Source of the DNA: Termitomyces sp. T153
Taxonomy: Eukaryota > Basidiomycota > Agaricomycetes > Agaricales > Lyophyllaceae
Assembly (NCBI GenBank): GCA_018296165.2
Contig: JACKQL020000005.1
Span: 1,302,001-1,366,000 of the forward strand
Reading direction: 5' to 3'
DNA length: 64,000 nucleotides
Made by a program: the position numbers and the translations under genes. The notes beneath the pieces were generated by a model that searched no databases, was not told where the DNA came from, and was given only the letters and a program-made list of their open reading frames with translations. Of this stretch, positions 32,103 through 43,959 are shown piece by piece. Numbering within the stretch: the first letter of the stretch is position 1; each line of letters begins with the position of its first letter.

Positions 32103-32459
32103 TTGGGAGAGGATGCTAGTAATGGTGTAGTTGGAGGCATCACATTCAAGTATATCAGTAGGGAGGGGTCAAAATGGTGGAGAATTGAGATGGAGGTGAA
32201 GGCTTCCTTGAGGAAGGTGAACACACTTTGGCACTTACTGTTCCAGTTCCAAGAGGTGTCCTTCTGAGTGAGTTGATTGAGGAGTTTGGTGATTCCAGAG
32301 TAGTTGTTAATGAACCAGCAATAAAAGTTAGCAAGCCCTAGGAATGACTGTACCTCCTTGACATTCCAGGCCAGAGGCCAGTTGAGGATGGCCTTGACCT
32401 TAGTAAGGTCCATGTGTATGCTGTCCAGGGTGACAATAACTCTGAGGTATTTAACTTTC

Positions 32460-33205
32460 ATGGTTTGGAAGGAGCACTTTTTAGGTTTGGCATGAAGGTG
32501 GTACTCCCAGAGTCATTCTAGGATGTGGCAGACATGCTCCAGATGTTCCTCCAGTGAGTTCAAGTAGATCAGAATGTTGTTCAGATACACAATAATGAAG
32601 ACATTGTTCATGTTGTGAAAGATGTTGTTTATGAAGTACTGGAAAGTGGCAGGGGAGTTAGTCATTCTGAAGGGCATCACTAGATACTCAAAGAGGCTGT
32701 AGTGGGTGCAGAAGGCAGTCTTGCATTCATGCCCTGGAGCAATCTGGACATTGTTGTAGCCAGAGCAGAGGTCTATTCTTATGTAGATCTTGGCATTGCA
32801 AAGGTGGTCAACAAGGTCTCTGATCAAAGGGAGAGGATACTGGTTCTTTTTGGTGACTTTGTTGAGTCCCTAGTAATCAACACAGAGTCAGAGGGAGCCA
32901 TTCTTCTTGGCAAACAGGACTGGAGCTCTGGTGGTGGAGATTGAGGGGCATATAAAACCTTTGCCAAGCATGTTGTTAAGGTAATTCTTCAGGGCTTAGA
33001 GTTCAATTTCTGACATGTTGTAGATCTTGCCAGATGGGGGGAAGGTGCCTTCTTTGAGATCAATTTTGTGATTGTAGGAGTGGTGTGGGGGAAGTTCTTT
33101 TGCACTCCCTTCAGAGAATACATCAGCAAATTTATGATACTCTGGGGGAACTACTTTGTGTAGGATTTGTTCCTGTCTTTTGTTCCAGTGAGGTAGTTTC
33201 TGCAT
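32460..33205 (-). pseudogene. Reverse transcriptase of copy B
   Basis: [20 protein letters not shown] at the start (33130), LFAKKNGSL, NQYPLPLIRDLVD, IYIRIDLCSGYNNVQI, FEYLVMPFRMTNSPATFQ and VYLNNILIYLN. The catalytic pair Asp-Asp is Asn-Asn. Stops interrupt 32830-33000. The upstream linker to the protease is split by LTRs at 33379-35790. Confidence 0.85.
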
Positions 33206-33378
33206 GTAGATATTCTTCTAGTAGGGCTGGCATGATTTGAAGTTGGAAAGCAGCAGTACTGTCTTGTAGAATGTGTGCAAAGGGGATGGCACCAATGATT
33301 CTGATGTCAAGAGCTTCTAGATCAATGGGGGTGGGTGTTGGAGTAGTGGCAGCTAGGTCCAGAATTGTGGCAGGGTTG

Positions 33379-35723
33379 TGTCAGGTTCCACTGACCACAG
33401 AGGCTCAGCTACACTGGGCAAGTCCTTACTAGGTGGATGTGATTCCCTGCACTGACAACTGGGCATTTAGAGGTGTTCCAAACACTGGGGACTTGTAAGG
33501 ATAGTTGATGGAGATTGATCTGAGCAAGTCTAGAAAGGTCTGGAGGAGTAGGGAACAAGCTGTGGGAAGGGGGACAGGCTTGGCAGGGTTCAGGCACAAG
33601 TCTGTATGCAAGTATTGTGGGTGTGGAGGAGGCTGTCAGGTTCTGCTGACCTCGGGGGCTCAGCTGCACTGGGCGAGTCCTTACTAGGCGGGCGTGATCC
33701 CCTTGTACTGATAACCAAACACTCGAAAATGTTCTGGGCACTGATGGCTGGGCACTGATGGCTGGTGCGGGTAGTCGGTGGGATGTGATCTGGACAGACC
33801 TGGGGAGGTCCGGAGAAGTCAGATTGCGAGGAAATGGAAGGTCTTGGCGGGGTTCAGGCAGAAGACCGTATGGGGGGATTTGCGGAAGCAAAGGAGTAGG
33901 CAGCGGTGTGATCAATGGGAGCAGAGCCGGGGTTTGATGGGGGATCAATGGGAGTTGATCGAGTCCGGGACCGAGCGAAGAGCGAGGTTCAGACCTGGTA
34001 AAAGAGTGTCGGGGTTTGTGATTGTAATTGCGGAGTTTGTGAGGTTGTTTAGGTTGATGAGGACTTGGGCACAATGGCCAGATGGAGTCACCGAGACAGC
34101 GTCAGACAAAATGGAATGGGGCTGATATGGAACAAGAGTAGATTCGAGTGGAGATATGAAACAATAACAGGAACGATAACGAAATGGAGACAAGACAAGA
34201 CCGGGAGACTGAGATAAGACTGGGAGACTGAGATAAGACTGGGAGACTGAGATAAGACTGGGAGACTGAGAGTAAGGAGAATGAGACACAAAACACAAAA
34301 CACGAAAGGGAAACAATCAGACCATAGGTAATGTTAAGCAATATCAAGACTAGAGTACGAAGAGCTACTCGACGACTTATATACTGACTACCAGAGAACT
34401 TCGGGGTATGTCGGCTGTGGTGGCGGGGCTTGGCAGAGTTCGACGGAGTGGGTGGGTGTCGGTTGCGATTGGGGATTGGGCCATGCTGATACGTTGATGG
34501 GATCATTGGAGAACGCGGGTTGCCCCAAGGTTGTCGTGATACTCCGGAATAGGTCGGAGGAACCAGGGTGTTGAGTTGATGATGGGTGGCGAAGATCGGG
34601 AACAGCGGGGGTGGTTCTTGGGGTTTGGGAGATCCAGGGTAAGTGTCAGTGGCTGCAGGGAAGGCATCGAAGTTGGCCAGGGGGCTGTCGGAGTTAGCCG
34701 GGGAGGCGTCAGAGTTAGCCAAAATAGGCGCGGGGCATGAGCAGAAGTTTGGCAGAGCGTCAGGGGTTTTCTTGGGGGTTGGGGTTGCTGGGCGATGTGT
34801 GGGGGTTCAGGGGACAGGTCGTGACAGAGGCAGAGGCTACATGAGTGATGGAAGTGGAGCCAGAGTTTGATGGAGAATCAATAGAGGTTGAGAGAGTTCA
34901 GAGCTGAGTGTGTAGCAAGGTCTGGAGTTGGTTAAAGAGTGTCTGGGATTTGTAATCATAATTGCAGGGTTCATGAAGGTGTTAAGGTTGGGAAAGATAG
35001 GAACATGATGGATGGGACAGATCAAATGAGACAAGACAGAGTTGAACAAAATGAGACAGAGTTGAGACAAGATGGAGACAAGAACAAGAATAGATTCAGG
35101 CAGAGATACAAAATGATAATGAAAACAATAACGGAATAGAGATGAGACAAGATTGGGAGACTAAGAGTAAGAAAACAAGACACGGAACATGAAACACGAG
35201 AGAGAAACAATCAGACCATAGGTAATGTTAAGCAATCTCAAGACCAGAGTACGAAGAGCTACTCTATGTCTTATATACTGACTACTGGAGAGCTCTGGGG
35301 AACGTTGGCTGTGGCGGTAGGGCTTGGCAGAGCTCAACAGAGTCAACAGGTGTTGGTTACAATTAGAGGGCGGGCTGTGTTGATGTGTTGATGGGATCAA
35401 TTGGTGATGTGGGCTGTTCTGAGGTCATCATGATACTCCAAAGTAAGTTGGAGGAACCAGGGTGTTGAGTTGATGATGTGTAATAGGGTTAGGCACAGCA
35501 GGGGAATGGTTCCAGGGGCTCAGGAAATCCAGGAAAAGCATTGCTGACTGCAGGGAAGACGTCAGAGTTGGCCAAGGGGCTGTCAGAGTTAGCTGAAAAT
35601 GTGTTGGAGTTAGCTGGAGTAGGCACAGAGCACTGTGGAAGTTCAGTGAAGCATTGGAGGAGGTTCTGGGGGGGTGGGGGGTTGTTGGGCAATGTGCAGG
35701 GGTCCAGGGAATGGATCATGACA
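33379..35723 (-). repeat. Family II LTR inserted in copy B, itself split by a younger solo LTR
   Basis: The outer LTR occupies 33379-33633 and 34832-35723 (TGTCAGG to ATCATGACA in plus reading) and is strongly CpG-depleted. Its TATA/RNA-start block is near 35240-35280. No clean target duplication was found at the outer edges; a further LTR end follows at 35724-35790. Confidence 0.75.
33634..34826 (-). repeat. Family II solo LTR 3, young, TSD GAGGC
   Basis: 1193 bp, TGTCAGG...GTCGTGACA, with GAGGC on both sides (33629-33633 and 34827-34831). CpG-rich. It contains four ~20-bp units (GGGAGACTGAGATAAGACT) at 34200-34270. Inserted into the older LTR of the same family. Confidence 0.95.
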
Positions 35724-35790
35724 ATGGGTACTCTGGGGAGGTGTAGGGCTGCTGGGGAGAGGTCTGGAGGCCTGGGAATGAGTTGTGACA
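35724..35790 (-). repeat. Terminal fragment of a family II LTR (short variant)
   Basis: 67 bp ending GAGTTGTGACA, closest by eye to the end of the short LTR at 28050-28109. The pol linker resumes at 35791 (ATCATTAGTC, compare AGCATTGCTGATT in copy C near 46870). Confidence 0.6.
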
Positions 35791-36039
35791 ATCATTAGTC
35801 AGGATGCTGCAGGCCTTTGTATTGATTCCTGGGTGTGTTGGGAGGAAGCTATTGAGTTTTATTCAAGGAGAATCAGGGCAGAGGTGTGCTTTTCTCCCTT
35901 TCTTGGTTGTCCTTGAGAGTTGAGAGAGCTTGGATTGCTCTGGAGGTGCTGGAATCAATGCTGGGGACATTGGAGTTCAAGGAGGACTGAATGCAGAGGA
36001 GGATGGTGGCTGCTAGGCTTGCTCCAGGGCCTGTGAATT

Positions 36040-36460
36040 GTATTGTGAGGTTCTTTCAGTCAATGTTGGGGTTGACATCCTGCAGCCAAGAGAGTCCAAG
36101 CACAATTGGAGTTGATTCTGAAAGCTGAGTGATAAGGAGCCAGACCTGAAATCTTAAGTTGTTGTCAAGGATGAGGGCATTGTCATGGTATTGGGTGATT
36201 CCAGTTGAGGTGGGGCTTTCATTGAAGAGCTGGAGCTCAGGGGTTTGTCAAGGGTGTTGTGGGAGAGATCAAGCTGACTGCTAACAAAGGTGCTGGAGCC
36301 TCCACTGTCAACAAGGGCAGGGAGGACTATTGAGAAGCTGTTGAGCCAAACAGTGATCATGTGGACTTCAAATGGAGCTGTGGAGGGTCTAGGAAATGTC
36401 AATTGTGCCTTCAGAGCCCTTGGAGTGGAGTGAGACATCAAAGGGAACTGGTCCAGAGTT
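36040..36460 (-). pseudogene. Second retropepsin-like domain of copy B (PR2)
   Basis: On minus: LPALVDSGGSSTFVSS with an intact catalytic Asp-Ser-Gly (about 36300), GITQYHDNALILDN and STPIVLGLSWLQDVNPNID (about 36060-36130), the second half-site signature. It lies directly downstream of PR1 in coding order. Frameshifts occur near 36240-36330. Confidence 0.75.
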
Positions 36461-36479
36461 TGTTAGGCTATCCTGGTTG

Positions 36480-36850
36480 AGATGGAGAGTGAGGCTGGGC
36501 CAGTTAATGCAGGAGTTGGTAGGGCAAAGCCATGAAAAGCCTAGGACAATGGGAGTGGAGATGTGTAATTTGGTGACTAGTAGCTAGAGGTCCTGTTCTT
36601 GTTCATTGGCATAGGTCACAGTCATTTCCATGCAGTGTGTAATGTCTCTGGTGGAAGTAGGATTGCTGTCAAAGAGCTTGAGGAGGCCAGGGGTGGGGAG
36701 GCATCAGAGGTGTTGGGGAGCAAGTGCTACCAAGAATTTGTCAATGAAGTTATTGGTGGTGCTGCTATCAACTAGAGTGGGGATGGAGTTGGGGGAGGAA
36801 GAGAGGGTGGTGCAGAGGAGGAGGGTGGGGAAGGTGTATGAGGGGAGGTG
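36480..36850 (-). pseudogene. First retropepsin-like domain of copy B (PR1)
   Basis: On minus: IPTLVDSSTTNNFIDKFLVAL (Asp present, Gly to Ser), DITHCMEMTVTYANEQEQDL and TPIVLGFSWLCPTN. It is separate from PR2 and related to it in layout: catalytic loop, flap region, IVLG-x-x-WL-x-x-x-NP. Confidence 0.75.
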
Positions 36851-36921
36851 TGCTGGGAGAGTGTCCAGAGAGAAAACCATTGTGTGGAGGGATGCAGCCA
36901 GGGCAGAGAAGACATCAGTGT

Positions 36922-37961
36922 TGATACAATGTTGTCACACCATTGGGAACATAATAAACACCAGAAGTCAAAACAAACATTTATTAAGGCTGAAAACTGT
37001 AAGCCTCCTGGTAAAACAAGTCCCAGCAACATTATCCCTTTAAATACACCAGAAGAAAGACAGAACAGGATAGGACAAGGACTATACTAGACTATACACT
37101 CAATAATAGTCCAATCACTGTAATGGGAGGGGAAGCATGGGACTGGCAAAAGCACCTGAGTGGCATCAATTCTGGCAAGATCTAGATCTGATCTAAGAAT
37201 AACCAGATTGGAATGTTGACTGAAAGGAGGTAAAGGGGGAATGAATGGAATGAAGGGAAGGGAAAGGAAGATGAATGAATGAATGAGAAAGAATGGAATG
37301 AAGGGAAGGGAAAGGAAGATGAATGGAAGAATATGAAATGAATGGAATGAATGGGAGGGAACAGATGAATGGAAGAATCTGAATGGGAAAGAACCTGAAT
37401 GGGGAAGAATATGAAATGAACAAAGGAAGATGAATGGAATGAATGGGAGGGAACAGATGAATGGAAGAATCTGAATGGGAAAGAACCTGAATGGGGAAGA
37501 ATATGAATGGGAGAAATACAAAGGAGGGAGAGATAAATGGGGCAAATGGAAGCTAAGAATGCAAAGGAGGAATGATGGAACCAGGAACTGGCCTGTGGCA
37601 CTGAAACAGGCATGCCAAAAGGGGGAATTAGAATAACAGTTATGAATAAGGGGCTGGAAAGTATGGAACCAAAAGTCACATGTAGGGGGTGGTCTGTGCA
37701 CTGTAGAAAGAGGTATAAATAGCCCAAGTAGAGTAGCAAATGGACAGGCAATTAATAGGCAAAGGCTCGGTGGTTCCCAGGGAGTGAATCACTTAGGCTG
37801 GAGTTTGTTGAGACCCCTCTGCATTCAGAATAGAAATATTTTGGAAGTAAACCCCTTCAACTTCAAGCATTCATCAAGACATCAGTGTGGAATTGGAGTA
37901 GACTGCCTAAGTCTTCAAGAAAGCCCCAGAACTATCAGTATTACTCTAACCCAGTACTACA
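36922..37961. repeat. Solo LTR of a fifth family (1040 bp), TSD GTGT
   Basis: TGATACAATG...AGTACTACA with GTGT on both sides (36918-36921, 37962-37965); AGTGT is also shared if the end is set one base earlier. The interrupted gag-protease linker of copy B closes when it is removed. A plus-strand TATAAATAG is near 37712. It holds a purine-rich, GAATG-based repeat block (37230-37540). No other copy is seen in the window, so family assignment is open. Confidence 0.7.
37230..37540. repeat. Purine-rich GAATGG/GAAGGGAA minisatellite
   Basis: Irregular tandem units of gaatggaatgaa and gggaaagaacctgaatgggg; a ~100-bp block recurs almost exactly (about 37325-37415 and 37430-37520). The minus-strand ORFs across it (Phe/Ile/His-rich) are products of the repeat. 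Confidence 0.8.
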
Positions 37962-38029
37962 GTGTCTGATCTATGATTTAGTGCATCTTTGAGATCTAAA
38001 CTGCTGGCTTGTTTTCTATAAACTGATAA

Positions 38030-39686
38030 TTGCAGTCTTCTCCATCAATGGTTCATATGGCATGTCCCATCACCTGGCATTTAGGGCAACTACTAATGAA
38101 ATGTCCCTGCTCACCACATAAAATGCATATATCCTCCTTTCAACACTTCTCCTGAGTCTGCTCTGGTATGTCAATCCAAGGCCTATTCTGTATCTTGTTT
38201 GCACATAGAGCCTCCTGGTGGTCAGCAGAGTCTGGAGTGACTTTGAGGTCCTGGGAGTCATTAGGGTTGGTGTCCAGGAGCTCTGGAGCTTTGTAGAAGT
38301 TGACAGCATTGAGTTGGGCAGGTGGGTGGGGTCCTGGAGGTTGATTGGCACTGAAAGGCCCTCATCCTGGGGAAAAGCAGGGCACAGGGTTGGTGGGAAT
38401 TGTGGGAATTGAGGGTCAATTGCCATTGGTTGCTTTGGCCTGCCACTTGGTGTTGCTGAAGGTGTTCCAGTTGGTTTGTGGTGCTGTGTTCTTGCTCCAA
38501 TCTTTCCAATAGCATTGATTCACCTGTGTGATGAGTGCCTTGTAACCATTATATGTGGTTTGCTTTGGTATGAAGCAGAGGACATTCTTGATACATTAAG
38601 AAAGTACACAGCAGAGGGCAAACTGGAGGGCATTGAAATTCCATCCTGTTTCATAGGCTTCTCACTCAAACTGGACAATAAAGGTGGTCAAGTGTTTATT
38701 ATTGTGCATCTGAAGATTGAAGAGATTTTCCTCCACTTCCACTACCATGTCAAATACACCAAACTTACTGGAAAATTCCTGGATGAAAGTGAGCCAGTTG
38801 GAGAGCACAGGGTTGTTGGGGTCAAACCAGAGCAGTGCCATGTAGTGATTGAAGGCAATGCTCTGTAGGTAGGAGGTGGCAAAGGCCACCCATGAGCTCT
38901 CAAGTTGGAAGGTGATAGGCTTAGCTTGGATTATAGTAAGGCACTATGTCAGGAAGATTCTCCATTTCTAGGAGTCACAGCTAGTGAAGGACTTGGGCTT
39001 CTGGATGTTGAGCTTTCCTTCTCAGGCCAGTGTGTTGCAAGTATCATCCTGGGTGTTTTGATTTTGGGGTGGGGGTCCAGCATTGTAGTAGTAGTAGTAG
39101 TAATAGTTGTTGTTGTTGTTGTTGTTTCCATTGCCACATTAAGGGAAGAAGTTGTCCATAGCTGGGCCTCATCCTTGTAAGGTCTGCCATTGGGAGATCC
39201 ACCACCAGGAAGTTGGCCAGCATTGCCTGGGAGTGGGCCTGGGGCCCAGCAAGGAGGAGGGGGTCAGTGGTCCAAAATTGTTGTTGTTGGCATGTCAGTA
39301 AGGTAAAGGGATTAGTGGGGGTTGAGGAGGATTGTTGGGGAAGGGGGGCTGGGGTGTTCCAGGGCCTGTGGGTTGACACTGAGGAGCTGGGACATTCTGG
39401 CATGGCATGTTTAGAGGAGCATTTCCATGAGGGGCATGGAGATTGAAGTGGGGAGGTCTGTCCTAGAGAGGACCTGGGATGTTGTTGCAAGAAGCAGGCT
39501 CTCTGCTAGGGTTTCTGGGCTCATCAATGTATGAGAGGGTTTGATTGGAAACAATGTCATTGTCAATGCATGGAGGGGGCCTCTGAGTGTGGAGCATGGA
39601 GGCAACAGGTTGGTCCCAGATACAGAAGATGCTGAGATTGGAGTTTGTCCTGGGACAAGTAAAGAGGGCTAAGGTATGAGTGGCAG
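38030..39686 (-). pseudogene. Gag of copy B (N-terminus cut off)
   Basis: In order on minus: a Pro/Asn-rich stretch with a homopolymeric Asn then Tyr run (39085-39130), a capsid-like core (EGKLNIQKPKSFT, WVAFATSYLQSIAFNHY, EFSSKFGVFD, EENLFNLQM), and the knuckle CILCGEQGHFISSCPK (CX2CX4HX4C intact, 38084-38131). Upstream gag and the 5' LTR are removed by the family III LTR at 39687. Stops are frequent. Confidence 0.8.
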
Positions 39687-40503
39687 TGATAAGACCCATT
39701 TGTTGCTGAGCACTGTTTTTGGCATTTCTGATGGATCAGCAGCTGACTATGTTGAACATGACCCAACATGAACATGACCCAACACAAGTCATGATACTCA
39801 GCATGTGGAATCTAGCCCCAAGGTCTGGAACAATGTAGCCTTTGCATGGGATTTGAGCAACAACAAAACTTATAGATCATGAGCCACATCACTTAGAGTC
39901 TGGACTCTGGATTGAGAACAACAAGGCCAAGACTTTTCTTAGTGACAACTGCTAGCAACATTTCTTAGCAACAACACTACCTTCTCTCCAAAAAGGGATA
40001 TATTATAATCATGTGATTTCTTACCTATCCTATTTCTTGTTGAGCTTACAAACAGACTTGAACAGCATCTACACTTCAAGTATTGACATTGGAAATGCTC
40101 TTTTCTTGTGATTGACAATTTTTATGCATTATATCAACATCACATACTTTTACTTGGCTACCAGACTGACACTCAGTATGTATTATAAACACCTGGCAGA
40201 CACTGTTGCTGGCAGCAACTAATATCTCCTTTCTATTACTATACCTACAAACAATATAAATACTGCCTGTACATAGAGACAAAAAAAATAAACAGAGAGT
40301 ACTGTTCCTCCTCACTAGCTCTAAGTTTACCAGCTTTAGATCTCTTGTTGTTTTCTCACTTGTCATCACCAACAACTTAGCAAAAGCCTTAATGACCTTG
40401 ATTTTAACTTAGGGTGGTACCAACTACAGATACTCTTCATGTTATTTCAACTTAGCAATGCTAGCAAATATGGCTAGCAACTAGTTTGCATTCATCCCCC
40501 AGC
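39687..40503 (+). repeat. 5' LTR of family III, first part
   Basis: Starts TGATAAGACCC, the same start as the minus copy, where a polypurine tract precedes it. TATAAAT at 40255. The LTR continues at 51694 after copy C, whose target duplication CCAGC is at 40499-40503 and 51694-51698. Confidence 0.85.
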
Positions 40504-41551
40504 TGTCAGGTTCCACTGACTATGGGGGCTCAGCTACACTGAGCAAGTCCTTACTAGGCAGATGCAATGTCCTGCACTTATAACCTAGTGCTCCAGGGTT
40601 GGTGTGGAGTGGAGGGACTTGCAAGGGGAATCTAAGGGGAGTGGTCCGAGCAAGTCCAGAGTGGTCTTAGTAAGTCTAAGACCAAGTATATTAAACATTA
40701 GGCTTGAGCAGGCATTAGGAACAAGTTTGTAAGAGCACAAATAGATTGTGGGGCAAATGGAGGCTTTGCAAGTGATGGGGGCAGAGCCAGAGTTTGATGG
40801 GGGATCAATCAAGACTTGATGGTTTTGAGGCTGAGCAAAGAGCAAGGTTTGGAGTTGTCATAAGAATGTTTGGAGTTTGTAGCATGTGCATGGAGTTTGT
40901 ACTAATGTTGGAAATGAAAAGAACTTAGAGAAACAAAGGAAATAGAGACAATTGAGATGAGATGGAGACAAGATGAGACAAGACTGAGAAAAAGATGGAT
41001 TTGAGACTAAGAATAGAAATAGAAACAGAAAGAGACATAAGACACAAGTAACTAGTTAATGTAATATCAAGACTAGGGTATGAAGAGTTATTCTATGACT
41101 TATATACTGACTACTAGAGAGCTCCAGGGAATGGTGGGCATGATGGTGGGGCTTGACAGAGCTATGTGGAGTTGATGAGTGTCAAGTATGATCAAGGGGC
41201 AGACTGTGGCAATATTCTGATGGGATCAGTTGGGAATGCAGGCTGCTCTGGGGTTGTCATAATGCTCTGGAGCAGGTCAGGGAAATTAGGGCAGGGGGTT
41301 GGGAGTGTATGACATGGTCAGGAATGGTGGAGGAGGCCTTGGAGCTCAGCAGAGTCAGGAGAAGCATTGATGGCTATGGAGAAGGCGTCAGAGTTGACCA
41401 GGGGGGCCATTGGAGTTTGCTGAAAAAGCATCAGAGTTGGCCAGAGTGTGTGCAGAGGGTGTGCATCAGTTGGAGAAGTTTGACAGGGTATCAGGGGAGA
41501 CTTCAAGTGGGCTGGAAATGATATCAGGGGTCCAGGAAGCAGGTTGTGACA
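40504..41551 (-). repeat. 3' LTR of copy C
   Basis: 1048 bp, TGTCAGG...GGTTGTGACA. Degraded 21-22-bp units with GAGTTG/TTTG-CC cores at about 41385-41455 correspond to the U3 repeats of younger copies. Somewhat shorter than its 5' partner because of different repeat numbers in the GAGACAAGA region. Confidence 0.92.
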
Positions 41552-41567
41552 TTACCTCCCCCTCAGC
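41552..41567 (-). other. Polypurine tract of copy C
   Basis: Minus reading GCTGAGGGGGAGGTAA directly before the LTR start TGTCACAACC. Confidence 0.8.
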
Positions 41568-41765
41568 ATTGAGACCCTTGAGACACAGGGCATAGTTTGG
41601 GGATCAGCAGGGTGTGGGAATTGAAGTTGAGTCATATTGATCAAACCATAGTGAGCAGCAGTGGCATGGGGAATGAAGTTGAAGCATGGCTGCCATTTGT
41701 CAGGGAGTTCTTCCCAAGTCATTAAAAAGAGTCAGACATACTCCAGAATTCCCTAACTTTCTACA

Positions 41766-43454
41766 ATGTCCTCCTTTGCATATTCCTCAGTAGCATCCCC
41801 ATCCCTCTTGGCACAATCCTCTTCTTCTTTCTCTGAGGACTCCAAGAGTTGTTGGGATTGCAGACATGTCCAGGTGATGTATTACAGTCATAAGTGCAGT
41901 TTTGTTCTTCATGCTCTGAATGCTGACAGAATCTTGGCAGAGTTGTCAGTGGCAGTGGCAGGGCCCTCAGAGCTTTCATCAGGGGGGGTCCCAGCACAGT
42001 TGGTGGCAGGAGTGGCCTCTGCCTTGCATTCCAGGCCTAGTCTTGGTCTGGGGGTAGTCTGCCCCATTCCTACAGGTTCAAGAGTTGTGCAGGTAGAAGT
42101 AATGCTGGAGCAGTTTGCAGAGGCCATAGGGCAGGCGAGGGGTCCCCCAATATTAGAGTAGTGCTAGGTGGTGGCCCCCATGAGTAATTGACACATTTTC
42201 TCCTTTTCCAAGCTAATCCGCTTCCATAGTGCATGTTCTATACCTAGTGGGGAGAGCAATGTGAGTTCAAGGAGCCTATGCCAGAGGTGCAGCAGGACAT
42301 GTTGGTGTGTCTCCCATGTCACTTGCAGCATGAGAGTGCTCTGTCACTCTGAGCTGGCATGCTGCCTGTGTTGCAGCAGAGCAAGGATAGAATGGAGAAT
42401 AGGCTGCAGCATAGCTGGAGGAGGGCTGGAGGGGCAGAGTGTTGGGGTGGGGTTCTGGAGTAGGGGGAGGGGGCAGCATGGGGCAGTCCATGATGAAGGT
42501 CAGGCCCCTGTGGAGTGGATAGAGGGAGGGGGCCCCTGCAACACATGATAAGGGTAAATAGAGGGCATCCCCTTTGCCGGAGGTGGGGCTGAGTAAGTAG
42601 GCATAAGGGGAGCAGGTGATGGCAGGCCCCCCTGGGCCCTGCAGTATATTTCCTGACCTTCAGGGCCCTAGTTGAGCAGTCTGTGAGGAGGTCATGGTCA
42701 GCCACCAAGGCTTTTCTGCAGCATTGGGTGGAGGAGTTGGAACAACTATTGGCCACTTGCAGGGAGGAGGCTTAGAGGGTAGGGGAGGAGGGATGGGATC
42801 TAGAGGAAGTGGGACAAGGCTTGGAGAGAGAGAGATGCAGTGTGGAGGGACAAGGACATAGCTGTGAGAACTGCCACAGAGCAACTGTCACAGCTTCAGG
42901 AGCTGTGAGCATGGATGGGGCCATTGGAGGCACAGGCAGAGATGGCAGTGTGGTGGGTGGAGGGCTCAGTTGAGCAGGGGAATGAGGGGGCATCCCATGT
43001 AGGGGTCTCCAGGATGTTGGTAGAGGTGGTGAGGAGGTGGGAGGAGTGGCTTGCCAACAAAGGTGACCTCAGAATGGAGAGGGATTCTCTATAAGTTACT
43101 TTGTTCTCACTCCAGCTCTCTTTTTGCTAATCTAATGAGCTATATTGGGCCAGGAAGCACCTGATTCTCCTTGACAGAGCATCTGCAGTGCTCATGTCAA
43201 TCCACAATGGGCTTTCAAGAATATGTGGGGACCTCTCACTGGAGTTGGGCTAGGAGGTTGGGCAGATGGGTTGTTTGCTAGCAGAACACTGGCAGAGTGC
43301 CATGGTAGATTCTGGGGCATAGTAGGAGGTGGCAATGGATGTGGAGGAGCTGCTCCTAAGACACTTAGAGGTCCTGGTGGTGGTGGTGGCCCAGCTGGAG
43401 GTGGAAATAGTGGGGAGGAGGGTGGGAGTGGATTTGGAGGAGGATGAGGAGTAG
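41766..43454 (+). pseudogene. Antisense accessory gene of family II copy C
   Basis: ATG at 41766 (MSSFAYSSVASPSLL). Exon 1 ends EQFAEAIGQARGPPILE, matching EKFARALAQAWGPPMLEW of copy A. Intron 1 42180-42229 (donor decayed to ATGAGT). Exon 2 keeps CX2(Tyr)X6CX15CX2C: the second Cys has become Tyr and the last Cys is lost by frameshift. WEEWLAN before intron 2 (43091-43139) and an acidic end VDLEEDEE, stop at 43452-43454. Same layout as copies A and B, more decayed. Confidence 0.65.
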
Positions 43455-43689
43455 GGAGACTCTTCTTGGGACTTAATTCCTTGCACCCCATGTCTGTACC
43501 TTGTAGCATTATGCAGTCTTAGTAGCACATATATAAGATTGTTCTTGGACTTCCAGCCTGGGAAATGGAAATTTTTCAGTGTCACATGAGGAGGAGTGAG
43601 TAAAGCATATAGGAGTACTTGTGGGAGTTGAATTCCTAGTAAATCTAGAGGTGGGGGTTACATCCACTAATACCATCTGTGTTCACTAG

Positions 43690-43890
43690 TCCCAGGAGTC
43701 CCAGGGCTTGGTGGGGTGCCATCAATGAAAGTCCCAGAGTTCATTGGGGGCTTCATCAAAGTTTTTTCAGGGTTCCCAAGTGTTATCCTCAGGTCCATGG
43801 CCCTTCCAGCAGACCAGGTACTGGGGTCAGCTACAGACTATGTAGGAGTCAAGGATTTGGTCACCTCATAGTGGTATTCATCCTTGACTT
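43690..43890 (-). pseudogene. Chromodomain of copy C
   Basis: DEYHYEV and then, after a frameshift, ILDSYIVC, PQYLVCWKGHGPEDNTWEP and NELWDFH: a clear chromodomain with the three aromatic positions and TWEP. Arg positions are Cys, Trp or stop. It recruits the integration complex to modified histones in related chromoviruses. Confidence 0.8.
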
Positions 43891-43959
43891 TGACAGGGGG
43901 CAGTTGACTAGGGTGTTGCCTGGAGAAGAGGTCCAGGGCATGTTTTTTAAGGAGTTGTA

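Larger units (their letters stand above)
27676..39686 (-). mobile_element. Family II element copy B, 5' end lost
   Basis: Minus-strand chromovirus: 3' LTR 27676-28109, antisense gene, chromodomain, integrase, RNase H, RT, two protease domains and gag, cut at 39686 by the family III LTR. It is inflated by nested LTRs (33379-35790 in the protease-RT linker, 36922-37961 before the protease). All frames are broken; the RT motif reads YLNN. Confidence 0.85.

Noticed and set aside
37087..37751. Phe/Ile/Ser-rich ORFs on minus, looking like a membrane protein
   Set aside because: They arise from the purine-rich GAATGG/GAAGGG repeat read on the opposite strand inside a solo LTR.
39044..39490. ORFs opposite to and in gag of copy B taken as separate genes
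   Set aside because: They are frames of a decayed gag; the coherent protein can be followed by comparison with copy C.
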